This document shows, piece by piece, positions 48,883-57,703 of a stretch of 64,000 nucleotides of DNA; the first letter of the stretch is position 1; every line of letters begins with the position of its first letter. Location: positions 1-64,000 of the forward strand of contig CAUJHS010000090.1 of the NCBI GenBank assembly GCA_963204915.1, read 5' to 3'. The notes beneath the pieces are model-generated. The model searched no databases. It had not been told where the DNA came from and worked only from the letters and a program-made list of their open reading frames with translations. The translations under genes and the position numbers were made by a program. The stretch comes from Planctomycetota bacterium (GTDB lineage Bacteria; Planctomycetota; Planctomycetia; Pirellulales; Pirellulaceae).

Positions 48883-50505
48883 ATGATCCGCATTGCGATG
48901 GGAGTCTTCGTTTGGGCGTGCTTGGGCGCGCCATCCTACACCTTCTCGCAATCAGCCAATTCGCCCGTCAGCCCTGAAATTGCCGGCGCTGCTGACCTTA
49001 ACAACTACAGCTTGACGATAAATTCAACCGAGTTTCATACCCCCCAAGAACTCATCGAGTTTGATAAGGGGTTGGCCGTGGAGCCCGCAACCGACGTGAC
49101 CTTAAACGCCGCTTGCGGCGCATGCGACAATTGTGTCCGTTGCGATTGTTGCAAAAAGCAGAAACCTAGTTGCGCTTGTCAAAAAGCAAAAGACAAAGCC
49201 GACGAGCTGGATGCGAAAGTGTCCGGCGCGCACAAAGGCTTGTTTTACAATAATGATTTCAGCTACCTTGATGATCCGCAGTACGATGATTGGATGCCAG
49301 GCGACGCGTTCAAACGCATGAACCTAAGCTGCCTCGCCACGATCGACGTTGGCGGTCAGTACCGCATGCGGCATCATAGCGAGCGAAACATTCGCGGACT
49401 TGGCTTGACGGGTGTTGATGACGACTTTTTACTTCATCGTACTCGACTCTACGGTAATGCGGAGGTAGGCGATTACTTCCGTTTCTATGGTGAAATGATC
49501 GACGCCGAGAGCAATTACGAGAACTTTGCGCCGCGCGCAATCGAAGTCAATCGATCGGACGTGCAGAACCTGTTTGTCGATGCTCGTTTGTTTGAAAACG
49601 AAAGTGGTTCGCTGTCAGCAAGGGTCGGACGTCAAGAGTTGCTTTATGGCGAGCAGCGCACAATATCGCCGCTTGACTGGGCGAATACACGTAGGACGTT
49701 TGAAGGCGCCAAACTGTTTTGGGTCGGCGAAGATTGGAACATTGATGCATTTTACACTCGGCCGGTAATCACCGATCCGCATAATTTCGATAGTCCGGAC
49801 TACAGTCAAGAATTCATGGGCGTGTACGCCACCCTGAAAGCGGTAGAAGACCAAACCGTCGACTTCTACTACATCGGATACAACACTCCGGCATTCAAAT
49901 TCGACACTTGGGGCACTCGCTACTTCGCCACGCGTGATCAATGGATGTTTGAAGTGGAGGGCGCCGCGCAAACGGGCGATTTCTCAGGCCTTGACCACTT
50001 GACCGGAGCAACGACGATTGGAGTTGGGCGAAAACTTGATGACGGTTTTGATTGGAGCCCGGTTTTGTGGGCCTACTACGATTACGCTGGCGGCGATAAC
50101 ACCTTAGGGAACGGATACCATCACTTATTCCCGCTGTCGCATCGTTATCTGGGATTCATGGATCTATTTGGCCGCCGAAATATCGAATCGTTTAACGCTC
50201 AACTCACGTTGCAACCGCATGAACGGGTTAAGTTGCTGGCGTGGTACCATTACCTCTGGCTCGAAAATCGCAATGATACGCCTTACAACGTTAATATGAC
50301 GGCGTTCAACCCTGCCAATACGCCGGCCGACTCCGAGCTTGGTCATGAAATTGATCTACTTATGACCTTAACGCTTCATCCTCGCGCTAACTTACAGGTC
50401 GGTTATTCCCATTTCTTCGCAGGCGAATACTACGAGTTAACCCCAGGCGTTCCCCATCGCGGCGACGCCGACTTCTGGTACACACAGGCCGAGTTCAATT
50501 TTTAG
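48883..50505 (+). CDS. AlgE-like outer-membrane porin with cysteine-rich N-terminal segment
   Basis: An outer-membrane beta-barrel of the alginate-export type. The signal peptide (about 1-22, MIRIAMGVFVWACLGAPS) is followed by a linker with eight cysteines at residues 78, 81, 84, 87, 89, 90, 97 and 99, then KAKDKADE. The barrel from about 140 onward is rich in aromatic strands (IDVGGQYRMRHHSERN, FFAGEYYELTPG) and ends AEFNF, a Bam-type C-terminal Phe. The start is ATG 48883, which directly opens the signal peptide; earlier in-frame residues are basic and non-hydrophobic. Such Cys-necked porins are known to me only from planctomycetes; the transported molecule is unknown. Confidence 0.78.
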   Translation: MIRIAMGVFVWACLGAPSYTFSQSANSPVSPEIAGAADLNNYSLTINSTEFHTPQELIEFDKGLAVEPATDVTLNAACGACDNCVRCDCCKKQKPSCACQKAKDKADELDAKVSGAHKGLFYNNDFSYLDDPQYDDWMPGDAFKRMNLSCLATIDVGGQYRMRHHSERNIRGLGLTGVDDDFLLHRTRLYGNAEVGDYFRFYGEMIDAESNYENFAPRAIEVNRSDVQNLFVDARLFENESGSLSARVGRQELLYGEQRTISPLDWANTRRTFEGAKLFWVGEDWNIDAFYTRPVITDPHNFDSPDYSQEFMGVYATLKAVEDQTVDFYYIGYNTPAFKFDTWGTRYFATRDQWMFEVEGAAQTGDFSGLDHLTGATTIGVGRKLDDGFDWSPVLWAYYDYAGGDNTLGNGYHHLFPLSHRYLGFMDLFGRRNIESFNAQLTLQPHERVKLLAWYHYLWLENRNDTPYNVNMTAFNPANTPADSELGHEIDLLMTLTLHPRANLQVGYSHFFAGEYYELTPGVPHRGDADFWYTQAEFNF

Positions 50506-50524
50506 GATGGCAAGGCGAAGATGA

Positions 50525-50830
50525 GTTAGTGACGATGGCGAAGGTGGTGCACAAGAGCTCACGCGTGAACTAAGACTCGTCGCGCTTTACAGCGCCGTCA
50601 GCGTCACCTCGACAAAACGCCCCAACGACTTCATCGTCATCGCGGAGCATAACGACGGTTACATCAAGGGCGCCGAAGTCGCGGCAAGTGTTATCCGACG
50701 CTTGTCCGGACAGACCATAGACAGGATACAGCGCCTGTTACGCAGCGAATTCGACACGACGCGGCGAAAGCTGCTCCTTGAGCCGATCAACAATATTGCT
50801 ATGCATCTGACTCACCCTGCTTTCGCTTAG
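50525..50830 (+). pseudogene. Possible gene remnant (open frame without start codon)
   Basis: A plus-strand frame opens after TGA at 50522 and stops at TAG 50828. Its non-overlapping part (to 50737) reads like protein, for example RPNDFIVIAEHNDGYIKGAE, with mostly C or G in third codon positions. It has no usable start codon and runs into the convergent fliA gene. It may be the end of a decayed gene. I cannot name the family; similarity to the C-terminus of a penicillin-binding protein is only a faint impression. Confidence 0.2.
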
Positions 50831-51523
50831 GCCCAAGGTGTGGCCAATTTCCTTCATCGTCATCTCTTCGTAGTAGTACAGTAGCAGGATTAATCGCTCA
50901 GCGCGGTTAAGGCCTTTGGTCACAAGGCGCATTAAATCTCGCTTTTGAAGCCTGCGGGTCGGATCGATGCTCTTGCGATCTTCGAGTATTTCAATTTCGG
51001 TTTGCTCTTTGGCTCCATCATCATCGCGCCGCGCCTTATGCAGACTAATCTGAATCGCCACGTTGGCCTCAAGGGCCATGCGCTCAACTTCGGCAACCGA
51101 AACATTCAGGCAGTTAGCAATTTCCGTTTCGGTAGGACGGCGCCCTAAACTCGCTTCCAATTCCTTGCGAGCCCCGTGGAACCGCGCGGCTTGGGAGCGA
51201 ACCATGCGAGGCGCCCAGTCCATCGATCGAAGTTCGTCTAACATTGCGCCGCGAATGCGCGGCACGCAGAACGTTTCAAACTTCACACCGCGTTGCAGAT
51301 CGAATGACTCGATCGCGCTAATCAACCCGAACGTGCCGGCCGAAATTAAGTCATCTAACTCGACGGCGTCCGGCAGTCGGGCCCACACTCGCTCCGCATT
51401 GAACCGGACCAAAGGAAGATACGTTTCCACGAGCCGATTTCGCAAATCACGTTGCGACGGATCGGATTTGTAGGCTTGCCAAACTTGATCGACATCGCAT
51501 TGCCCCGTAAACGTTGCCGTCAT
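50738..51523 (-). CDS. fliA: Flagellar-type sigma factor (FliA/WhiG family)
   Basis: A sigma-28 family factor of 261 residues. Region 2 shows LVRFNAERVWARLPDAVELDDLISAG and GVKFETFCVPRIRGAMLDELR, region 3 RKELEASLGRRPTETEIA, and region 4 LNRAERLILLLYYYEEMTMKEIG with LGLSESRVSQ. These match FliA/WhiG closely. It lies at the end of a flagellar stretch that begins with flhA, an order usual in planctomycetes and many other bacteria (flhA-flhF-flhG-fliA). It overlaps the preceding small membrane-protein gene by 4 bp. It should drive late flagellar genes. Confidence 0.92.
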   Translation of the reverse strand: MTATFTGQCDVDQVWQAYKSDPSQRDLRNRLVETYLPLVRFNAERVWARLPDAVELDDLISAGTFGLISAIESFDLQRGVKFETFCVPRIRGAMLDELRSMDWAPRMVRSQAARFHGARKELEASLGRRPTETEIANCLNVSVAEVERMALEANVAIQISLHKARRDDDGAKEQTEIEILEDRKSIDPTRRLQKRDLMRLVTKGLNRAERLILLLYYYEEMTMKEIGHTLGLSESRVSQMHSNIVDRLKEQLSPRRVEFAA

Positions 51524-51780
51524 TCCGACCTCCCTGATCGATCGTGGTTGCCCTCTGCCCGTTGATACGCCTCAATTTCGATTCTTAGGTCTTGTTGCAC
51601 TGACTCGGCCACTACAGCGTCGGCGACCTTCCCGACAATTGCCCCAACAACCGCAAAAACCGTTAATGCCCCACAAGCGTATGGCAACGCCGTAGAAACG
51701 CCCTGCCTATCGAACGTACTTCTGGCGATGACCATTGCAAATGCGACAAACCCCAATACACCTGCATAAACTCGGCTCAT
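51520..51780 (-). CDS. Small membrane protein in the flagellar operon
   Basis: An 86-residue protein with two hydrophobic segments (about 5-20 and 33-52: LPYACGALTVFAVVGAIVG) and a charged C-terminal tail (ESVQQDLRIEIEAYQ). A GGAG ribosome site sits just before ATG 51780, and its stop overlaps the fliA start (ATGA), so it is translated. I do not recognise the family. It stands where flhG would be expected in a complete operon. Confidence 0.65.
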   Translation of the reverse strand: MSRVYAGVLGFVAFAMVIARSTFDRQGVSTALPYACGALTVFAVVGAIVGKVADAVVAESVQQDLRIEIEAYQRAEGNHDRSGRSE

Positions 51781-51939
51781 CTCCACTCTCCTGAACGAGG
51801 CGCCGGCCGTCGGGCCAACCAATGTTGGCAATCACTGCAGGTATCGTTCGGGAGGTATCGAAGGATTAAAACGATTCCAAGGTTTTTTGTTAAACGAAGC
51901 GTCTTACTTCATAACTTTGTAGGTTATACAACCGCTACG

Positions 51940-52194
51940 TCATCTTGAGTGTTCCTGAAACGTACGCTGTTTTGACACCAATTGGTTCAGCGGTATATTC
52001 GCGCCAGTGAACCGGCTCGGTACGTTCGCATGACACGATGCCGTAACCTCAACCTCTCGTCGCACAAAATACCGAGTCAAAAACCCTCGCCGCACTTCTC
52101 TTGTATGCAGTACGGCGGCGTTTGGGCCCAGGTCATGTCGAACGCGCTCAATCGCCTCCTGGATGGTACGCGCTCGGTAGCTCTTCAAGTGCAT
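51940..52194 (-). pseudogene. flhF: FlhF, N-terminal domain only (truncated)
   Basis: Residues 1-58 match the start of FlhF: MHLKSYRARTIQEAIERV, LGPNAAVLHTREVRRGF and RREVEVTAS. Normal FlhF has about 350-450 residues with an SRP-type GTPase domain that positions flagella. Here the frame ends after 84 codons, and the 160 bp to the next gene contain no GTPase sequence in any frame that I can see. So the GTPase part is gone rather than frameshifted. It lies 69 bp after flhA, the normal location. It is either a remnant or a short stand-alone protein. Confidence 0.8.
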
Positions 52195-52263
52195 AGGCTC
52201 AAGAGGATTTCGTTAAAAGTGATGATCAAAAGCGACAGTGTCTGCATTGTTTCGATTAACGCA

Positions 52264-54324
52264 TTACCCGTCGGAAACAACTCCCACTGACTCAATCGCG
52301 GTATCTCGCGTGATTTCGTTGTAGCTAAGAACGACTAACCTCGGCAGCGAGGCCGTCGTCAAGTGCCGGACGCCGGCCCGAATTTGCGGACTAACGAGTA
52401 ATACGGGTCTCCGGCCAGCTTGAGTCAGTTTGGACGCCTCCACTGCAATGCGCTGACAGGTTTTTTCGATCGCTTTGGGCGACATTCGCACAAGAAGTCC
52501 ACGCTCCTTGTCAATTCCGGCTGCAATGCGATCTTCCATCGCAGGATCCATCGTGATTACGTGCAACCGATTATCTCCATCACGCCAGCGCGTGCAGATG
52601 GTCCTGGCAAGCCTTGCGCGAACATACTCGGTAAGCCATACGGGGTCTTTGATCCGCGGCGCGTAGTCGCCTAAGGTCTCGAGAATTGTCGCCAGGTTGC
52701 GGATAGGAACTTCCTCGCGCAGAAGCATTTGGAGAACTTGTTGCACTTCAGCGAGTTTAAGCGGATCAGGAATTAATTCGGTAACCACCGCTGGTGAAGT
52801 TTTCTTTAGCTCGTCGACTAGGTGTTGGGCTGCATCGCGAGTAAATAGTTCATCGGCGTGGCGCTTGGCGACGTTTTCCAGGTGAGTGGCCAGTACGGCG
52901 GCCGGTTCCACGGGAGTATATCCAAACATCGCGGCCTGATCTTTGGCGCTTGGTTCAATCCATACGGCGGGTTGATCGAACACAGGATCTTTCGTCGGAA
53001 TTCCGGGGATGCGTTCCTGCGCCATCCCAGACGCCATGGCCAGAATCAGATCAGGGCGGACCTCGCCTTCAGCGACGGGGTTGTTCGCGATCTTAATTCG
53101 ATACTGGTTTTCACCCAGTCGCAAATTGTCTCGAATGCGCACTTTAGGCAGTACGATCCCCATCTCGCTTGCGATGTTCCGTCGTACGCCGGTAATTCTG
53201 GAGAGCAGATCACCGCCACGGCTTGGATCCGCCAGGGGAATCAATCCAACACCTATCTCCAACTCCATCGGATCAACCGCTAGGTAATCCTCGATTCGCT
53301 CCTCAGGACGCGCAGCTTTGGACTGCTGCTCTGCCTCTTGCGCGGCTTGTTGGGTATTTCGTGAGCGAGTTTGTCGCTTGAGCATCACCGCGAGGCCGAT
53401 GCACCCCGTGCCGATCATCAGCAAGGGAACGGTGGGCAAGTGAGTAAATACAAGTAACCCAACAAATCCTCCTGCCACAATCAGCGCCTCGGGACGCGAG
53501 AAAAGCTGCTGTAAAAACTCAACAGGTAAATCCACCTTTTGCGTACTGCGCGTGGTCAAAAGCGCAGCGGCAACGGATGTAAAAAAGGCTGGAATTTGCG
53601 TGACGAGTCCGTCGCCAATCGTGAGTTTGGTAAACAGCTCCGCCGCTTCCGTGAATGTCTTGTCCATTTGGACAACACCGATGATGAAACCACCTATGAC
53701 GTTAATAAGTGTGATCAGAATTCCCGCTACGGCGTCGCCTCGCACAAACTTGCTGGCGCCATCCATGGCTCCATAGAAATCCGCTTGGCGAGTAATTTCT
53801 TCGCGACGACGTTGCGCTTCTTTTTCGTCGATAATGCCTGCGTTCAAGTCCGCGTCAATCGCCATTTGGCGCCCTGGCATTCCATCCAGAGCAAAACGCG
53901 CCGCAACCTCACTAATTCGCGTAGCGCCCTTCGTAATGACGACAAACTGAATCACAACGATGATGACAAAAATAATCACACCGACGACCAAACGATCGCC
54001 CGCTACGAATTCGCCAAAGCTCTTGATCACTCCGCCTGCTGCGTACATGCCGTCAAACTCAGCTCGGGTGAGAATAAGACGCGTTGACGCGACATTTAAC
54101 ACAAGACGGCCCAACGTAACCGCGAGAAGCAAGGTGGGAAACACGCTAAACTCTAACGGCTGCTTTACATATACGGTGGTTAATACAACGATCACGGCCA
54201 CCGTGATGTTCGCTGCCAGAAACAAATCCAACAGCAACGGGGGCATAGGCACAAGAATCACCAGAATACTGGCGATCATGCCCACGGGAACGATGAATTC
54301 GCGCGCTTGTAGCATCCGCGACAT
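52264..54324 (-). CDS. flhA: Flagellar biosynthesis protein FlhA
   Basis: The export-gate protein of the flagellar type III apparatus. Hydrophobic segments cover about the first 310 residues, with the highly conserved VASTRLIL, GDAVAGILITLIN and DGMPGRQMAIDADLNAG (the FHIPEP signature region). The cytoplasmic domain follows, with LEIGVGLIPLAD, IRIRDN-type VRIRDNLRL and GYTPVEPAAVLATHL. ATG 54324 (686 residues) fits the family; an upstream ATG at 54444 would add 40 residues, partly hydrophobic. No flhB is found upstream in the window. It leads into truncated flhF, a small membrane protein and fliA. Confidence 0.95.
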   Translation of the reverse strand: MSRMLQAREFIVPVGMIASILVILVPMPPLLLDLFLAANITVAVIVVLTTVYVKQPLEFSVFPTLLLAVTLGRLVLNVASTRLILTRAEFDGMYAAGGVIKSFGEFVAGDRLVVGVIIFVIIVVIQFVVITKGATRISEVAARFALDGMPGRQMAIDADLNAGIIDEKEAQRRREEITRQADFYGAMDGASKFVRGDAVAGILITLINVIGGFIIGVVQMDKTFTEAAELFTKLTIGDGLVTQIPAFFTSVAAALLTTRSTQKVDLPVEFLQQLFSRPEALIVAGGFVGLLVFTHLPTVPLLMIGTGCIGLAVMLKRQTRSRNTQQAAQEAEQQSKAARPEERIEDYLAVDPMELEIGVGLIPLADPSRGGDLLSRITGVRRNIASEMGIVLPKVRIRDNLRLGENQYRIKIANNPVAEGEVRPDLILAMASGMAQERIPGIPTKDPVFDQPAVWIEPSAKDQAAMFGYTPVEPAAVLATHLENVAKRHADELFTRDAAQHLVDELKKTSPAVVTELIPDPLKLAEVQQVLQMLLREEVPIRNLATILETLGDYAPRIKDPVWLTEYVRARLARTICTRWRDGDNRLHVITMDPAMEDRIAAGIDKERGLLVRMSPKAIEKTCQRIAVEASKLTQAGRRPVLLVSPQIRAGVRHLTTASLPRLVVLSYNEITRDTAIESVGVVSDG

Positions 54325-54637
54325 ATCGCGATGATCCGCCTGCCATTTGAAAACGAAAACAGCCCCAAACAAAACGGCGAGACTTGCCGTCGAAGAGCGG
54401 CGGGAGAGTACCCCAACGGGCTTGATTCGTCCAGAGGGATTCATGCTCTGGATGGAAGGTTTTACAACCGCATGGAAATATTTGCAAAGTCCGCGGAAAC
54501 TAGCCTGGTTGTATCACAGGGACACGTACCGACCGTCCGCGGCATGGGTGAATTCGTTCTCCAAACCGTTGCGGCAAGCATGCGTAAGACGTTCGAACGC
54601 AATGATTTGTCGGCGATCACACGTAGTCGTAAACAGG
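54325..54637. other. Intergenic stretch before flhA, no gene seen
   Basis: About 310 bp between the end of the GH2 gene and the flhA start, both on the minus strand. It includes the possible 40-codon extension of flhA (to 54444) and must hold the flagellar promoter. I found no clear sigma-54 or sigma-70 promoter and no terminator hairpin. Confidence 0.4.
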
Positions 54638-56968
54638 TCAACGTGGTTGCTTGGCGCTTCGCGGTTTTTCAATAATCTGAACCATTCCTGCATCAATGTA
54701 CTGACCGCCACCGGTTTGTTTGCAGTGAATGGCGATAACGTTTTCGCCAGCTTTGAGCAGTTGGCGCGCCTTTTCATCAAGTTCCTCGTTCTCGTAATCG
54801 ACCGTATAACCTTCCAGTGTTATGACGTGCCGGCCATTGATATAGACCTTTGCATCTTCATCATGATGGATCCTGAGGTGCGCGCCGGGAAGCATCTCAG
54901 GAGACAGTTCCACGGTGCGGCGGAGCCAAATATCCGTCGATTTCCAAGGCGTACGTACGACCGAACCAGGAGTACTGCGCTCACCAAATCCGCCTTGGCT
55001 TTCGGTCCACGCTGAATCATCGAAGGTCGGCTCCATCCAATTGTTTTCCGGTTCGCGAAGAGTAAATCTCCAGACCTGACCGTTCTTTTCGCTCGTGGGG
55101 ACAACCGATTTGATCTCAACCAGAGGCGCGGGTTCATGCAGGCGCGCGTGCAATTCCGCCATTTTTTCCACATCGAATTTGATTTCACGCCGATCGTACG
55201 TCATCAGTCCATTGACTTCGCCCTCCACATCCGTGGTTTGCGTGTAGATTGCCGCTGCTAGGCCTTGCCCAATCAAAGGGTGAAGATTTCGTATCAAACG
55301 ACGATATTGAAGCTCCAATTCGTCGCGTGTTTTATAGGTGCGATAGCCCCAATTGCGGTTGTCCTGCCAAAGGTGGCCTTCGAGCGGAAGTCCCAAACCG
55401 CCGAACTCACCTAAGACTACAGCTCGATGCTCTTCAGGTTCTGGCATCGCGGGCCCAGGATATCGATGAATATCATGCATATCGCCGACGCCTCGATCAG
55501 ACCATCCGCTCGGACCATCAACCAAACGCGTTGGATCATACTCTTTCGTCCAAGCCAAGATCTCAGCGGTTTGGAATTGCCCCCAGCCTTCGTTGAACGG
55601 AACCCATGCAATAATACAGGGATGATTTCGCCGATCATCGATGATGGATCGCCACTCGCGTCGAAAATTCGTTATGGACTCTTGCGACCGAACGATGTCA
55701 GGATCGTTGGGCCCGATGTGCCGGTCGCCATTGGGCATATCTTGCCACACAAGCATGCCCAATTGATCGCAATGGTAGTACCAGCGGTCTGGCTCAACCT
55801 TAACATGCTTACGAATTGTGTTAAAACCTAGTTTCTTCGTCATTTCGATATCGAAGCGTAAAGCTCTATCGGTCGGCGCCGTATAAAGGCCGTCGGGCCA
55901 CCAGCCTTGATCAAGCGTGCCCAACTGAAACAATGGTTTTCCGTTGAGCATCAATCGCACGAGGCCGTCTTGGTCTTTGCCAAGTGAAGTCTCTCGCATG
56001 GCGAAGTAGCCGTCCACTTGATCAATCGTAGGGCCCAACTCCTTAGCGTCATGCATTGCATGCACGGCAATCTCACACTCATACAAATACGGTGAATCAG
56101 GCGACCAATGTCGGACCTTCGATCTGTCGGGAAAGTTCACAACAAGAGGCCGACCAGACACACCAACGGTGTCGATGTATTCCGGTTCCTGCCGGTCGTC
56201 TGACTGCGGCACGCGAACTCGCACGCGAACCTTGGTTGGCGTCGCGTTCGTTGGAGGACTAGTCACGTTGATGGAAAACGTTGCACGCCCATTTTCGATG
56301 TCGGGCGTAACGGCATACGACGTAATATGCGTTGCAGGCGCCGATTCGAGCCAGACGGTCTGCCAAATCCCCGTAACCGAGGTGTACCAAATGCCGTGCG
56401 GATTGACGACCTGCTTGCCGCGGGGTTGATAACCTTGGTCCGTGGGATCCCAGACAGAGACGATCAACTCTTGAGGGCCCTCACTTCTCAATTGCTCTGT
56501 GATATCGAGAGTGAACGAATCGTAACCCCCTTGATGGCTTCCAACGTTCGCACCATTGACGAATACATCACATTGCCAATCGACAGCGCCGAAGTGCAAC
56601 AGTACACGATCCCCATTTTGTGGTTTCTTCGCGTCGATAGTCCGGCGATACCAAAGCTGCTGTTCGCTTCCTACGGTTCGCTTAACTCCCGACAGAGCAG
56701 ACTCGACCGGAAATGGCACAAGAATCTTGCCGTCCCAGGAACTTGGGGCGCTCGCATCACGCGGCAGGATGGCAAAGTCCCAAAGACCATTTAGATTGCT
56801 CCACTCCGGACGAACCATTTGCGGACGAGGATACTCGCTAAGTACGTTTTCGGGATGTACTTTGTCTGTCCACGGCGTCGTCAAAGGACCATCCGCGGGC
56901 TTCCAGTTTTCGTTCGCCCATGCGGGAGCGCATAAGACCAATAACACAAGTTGGATCGTGAATCGCAT
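54638..56968 (-). CDS. Glycoside hydrolase family 2 protein (beta-galactosidase-like), secreted
   Basis: An exported glycosidase of 776 residues. The signal peptide ends about APAWA. The sugar-binding domain (LWYRRTIDA, VDWQCDVFVNGANVG), Ig-like domain and catalytic barrel follow. The acid/base is Glu460 in FNEGWGQ and the nucleophile is Glu521 in GEFGGLG. A further jelly-roll-like domain (about 640-770: WRFTLREPENNW, VYINGRHVITLEGY) ends the protein. Start ATG 56968 opens the signal peptide; ATG 57004 would place a basic leader in front. Substrate could be a beta-galactoside, beta-mannoside or glucuronide; motifs do not decide. Confidence 0.9.
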   Translation of the reverse strand: MRFTIQLVLLVLCAPAWANENWKPADGPLTTPWTDKVHPENVLSEYPRPQMVRPEWSNLNGLWDFAILPRDASAPSSWDGKILVPFPVESALSGVKRTVGSEQQLWYRRTIDAKKPQNGDRVLLHFGAVDWQCDVFVNGANVGSHQGGYDSFTLDITEQLRSEGPQELIVSVWDPTDQGYQPRGKQVVNPHGIWYTSVTGIWQTVWLESAPATHITSYAVTPDIENGRATFSINVTSPPTNATPTKVRVRVRVPQSDDRQEPEYIDTVGVSGRPLVVNFPDRSKVRHWSPDSPYLYECEIAVHAMHDAKELGPTIDQVDGYFAMRETSLGKDQDGLVRLMLNGKPLFQLGTLDQGWWPDGLYTAPTDRALRFDIEMTKKLGFNTIRKHVKVEPDRWYYHCDQLGMLVWQDMPNGDRHIGPNDPDIVRSQESITNFRREWRSIIDDRRNHPCIIAWVPFNEGWGQFQTAEILAWTKEYDPTRLVDGPSGWSDRGVGDMHDIHRYPGPAMPEPEEHRAVVLGEFGGLGLPLEGHLWQDNRNWGYRTYKTRDELELQYRRLIRNLHPLIGQGLAAAIYTQTTDVEGEVNGLMTYDRREIKFDVEKMAELHARLHEPAPLVEIKSVVPTSEKNGQVWRFTLREPENNWMEPTFDDSAWTESQGGFGERSTPGSVVRTPWKSTDIWLRRTVELSPEMLPGAHLRIHHDEDAKVYINGRHVITLEGYTVDYENEELDEKARQLLKAGENVIAIHCKQTGGGQYIDAGMVQIIEKPRSAKQPR

Positions 56969-57078
56969 GGCGCGCCTCGTGATTAGGAAATCATGTTGGG
57001 ACATGCATTATAGCTTTGTCTTCGCGCGCGATAGTAGTGGCGCGCCGAACATGCCCAGCTGAATATCCTTAAATGCCT

Positions 57079-57158
57079 CAAGAAAAAGAAACCGTCCGCG
57101 TTCACCTCCGCACACTCGCCATGACTAGCGGTACGTAGTGCGGACTAAACACGGACGG
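57079..57158 (-). terminator. Two-stem terminator-like hairpin after the small lipoprotein gene
   Basis: CCGTCCG (57092-57098) pairs with CGGACGG (57152-57158), and inside it TCCGCAC (57107-57113) pairs with GTGCGGA (57138-57144). On the minus strand the outer stem is followed by TTTCTTTTTCTT. It lies 37 bp after the lipoprotein gene. Confidence 0.6.
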
Positions 57159-57194
57159 CTTCTGCTCCGACCCTCGCAATCTATGAATTGTTCG

Positions 57195-57503
57195 TTACGG
57201 TTGCGCCGGTTCAGGAAGGAGTTCACCGCTTGGCGCGGGGATCGTTTCGCCAGGAATTGCCAATTGCGGCCCAATCATCGCTCCATCGCCTGGCATGAAT
57301 ACGGGATACTCGGCGCCGCCAAAATTCGCGCCATCGCCATAAATCATTCCTTCGCTGCAATTCATTCCATCATCGCAAACAAGCGCATCATCGTATGAGG
57401 GCGAACAAACGCCCCAACTGCGATTGCATCGCCAGTTCTCGAGGACGCCGCATCCAGACGACGCAACGAGTGTTGCCATCGAAACTGCCAGTAGCCTCTT
57501 CAT
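57195..57503 (-). CDS. Small secreted lipoprotein, cysteine-containing
   Basis: A 102-residue lipoprotein: MKRLLAVSMATLVASSGC has a lipobox ending in Cys18. The mature part is short, acidic, with several cysteines (WRCNRSWGVCSPSYDD, LVCDDGMNCSEG) and a Pro-rich end. Start ATG 57503 gives a proper signal peptide; the frame runs upstream to 57542 without adding one. Proteins like this are common and unnamed in planctomycetes. It has its own hairpin terminator downstream. Confidence 0.6.
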   Translation of the reverse strand: MKRLLAVSMATLVASSGCGVLENWRCNRSWGVCSPSYDDALVCDDGMNCSEGMIYGDGANFGGAEYPVFMPGDGAMIGPQLAIPGETIPAPSGELLPEPAQP

Positions 57504-57703
57504 AAACAATACGTCTCCTATCGAAGAAACGGGGAGGATCACCGGCTATGGGTCAAGCAACTCTACGCCACACCGCACGTCGTGCAACCGCCACATGTCG
57601 TTTTTTTTCGCCAACCATGTTGTTTTTCCGCAACGCGCGCCTCAAAACAGATGCTATTTTTTAACATCGTGGTGAATCGACATTCCTCAGCGAGATTACG
57701 TTC

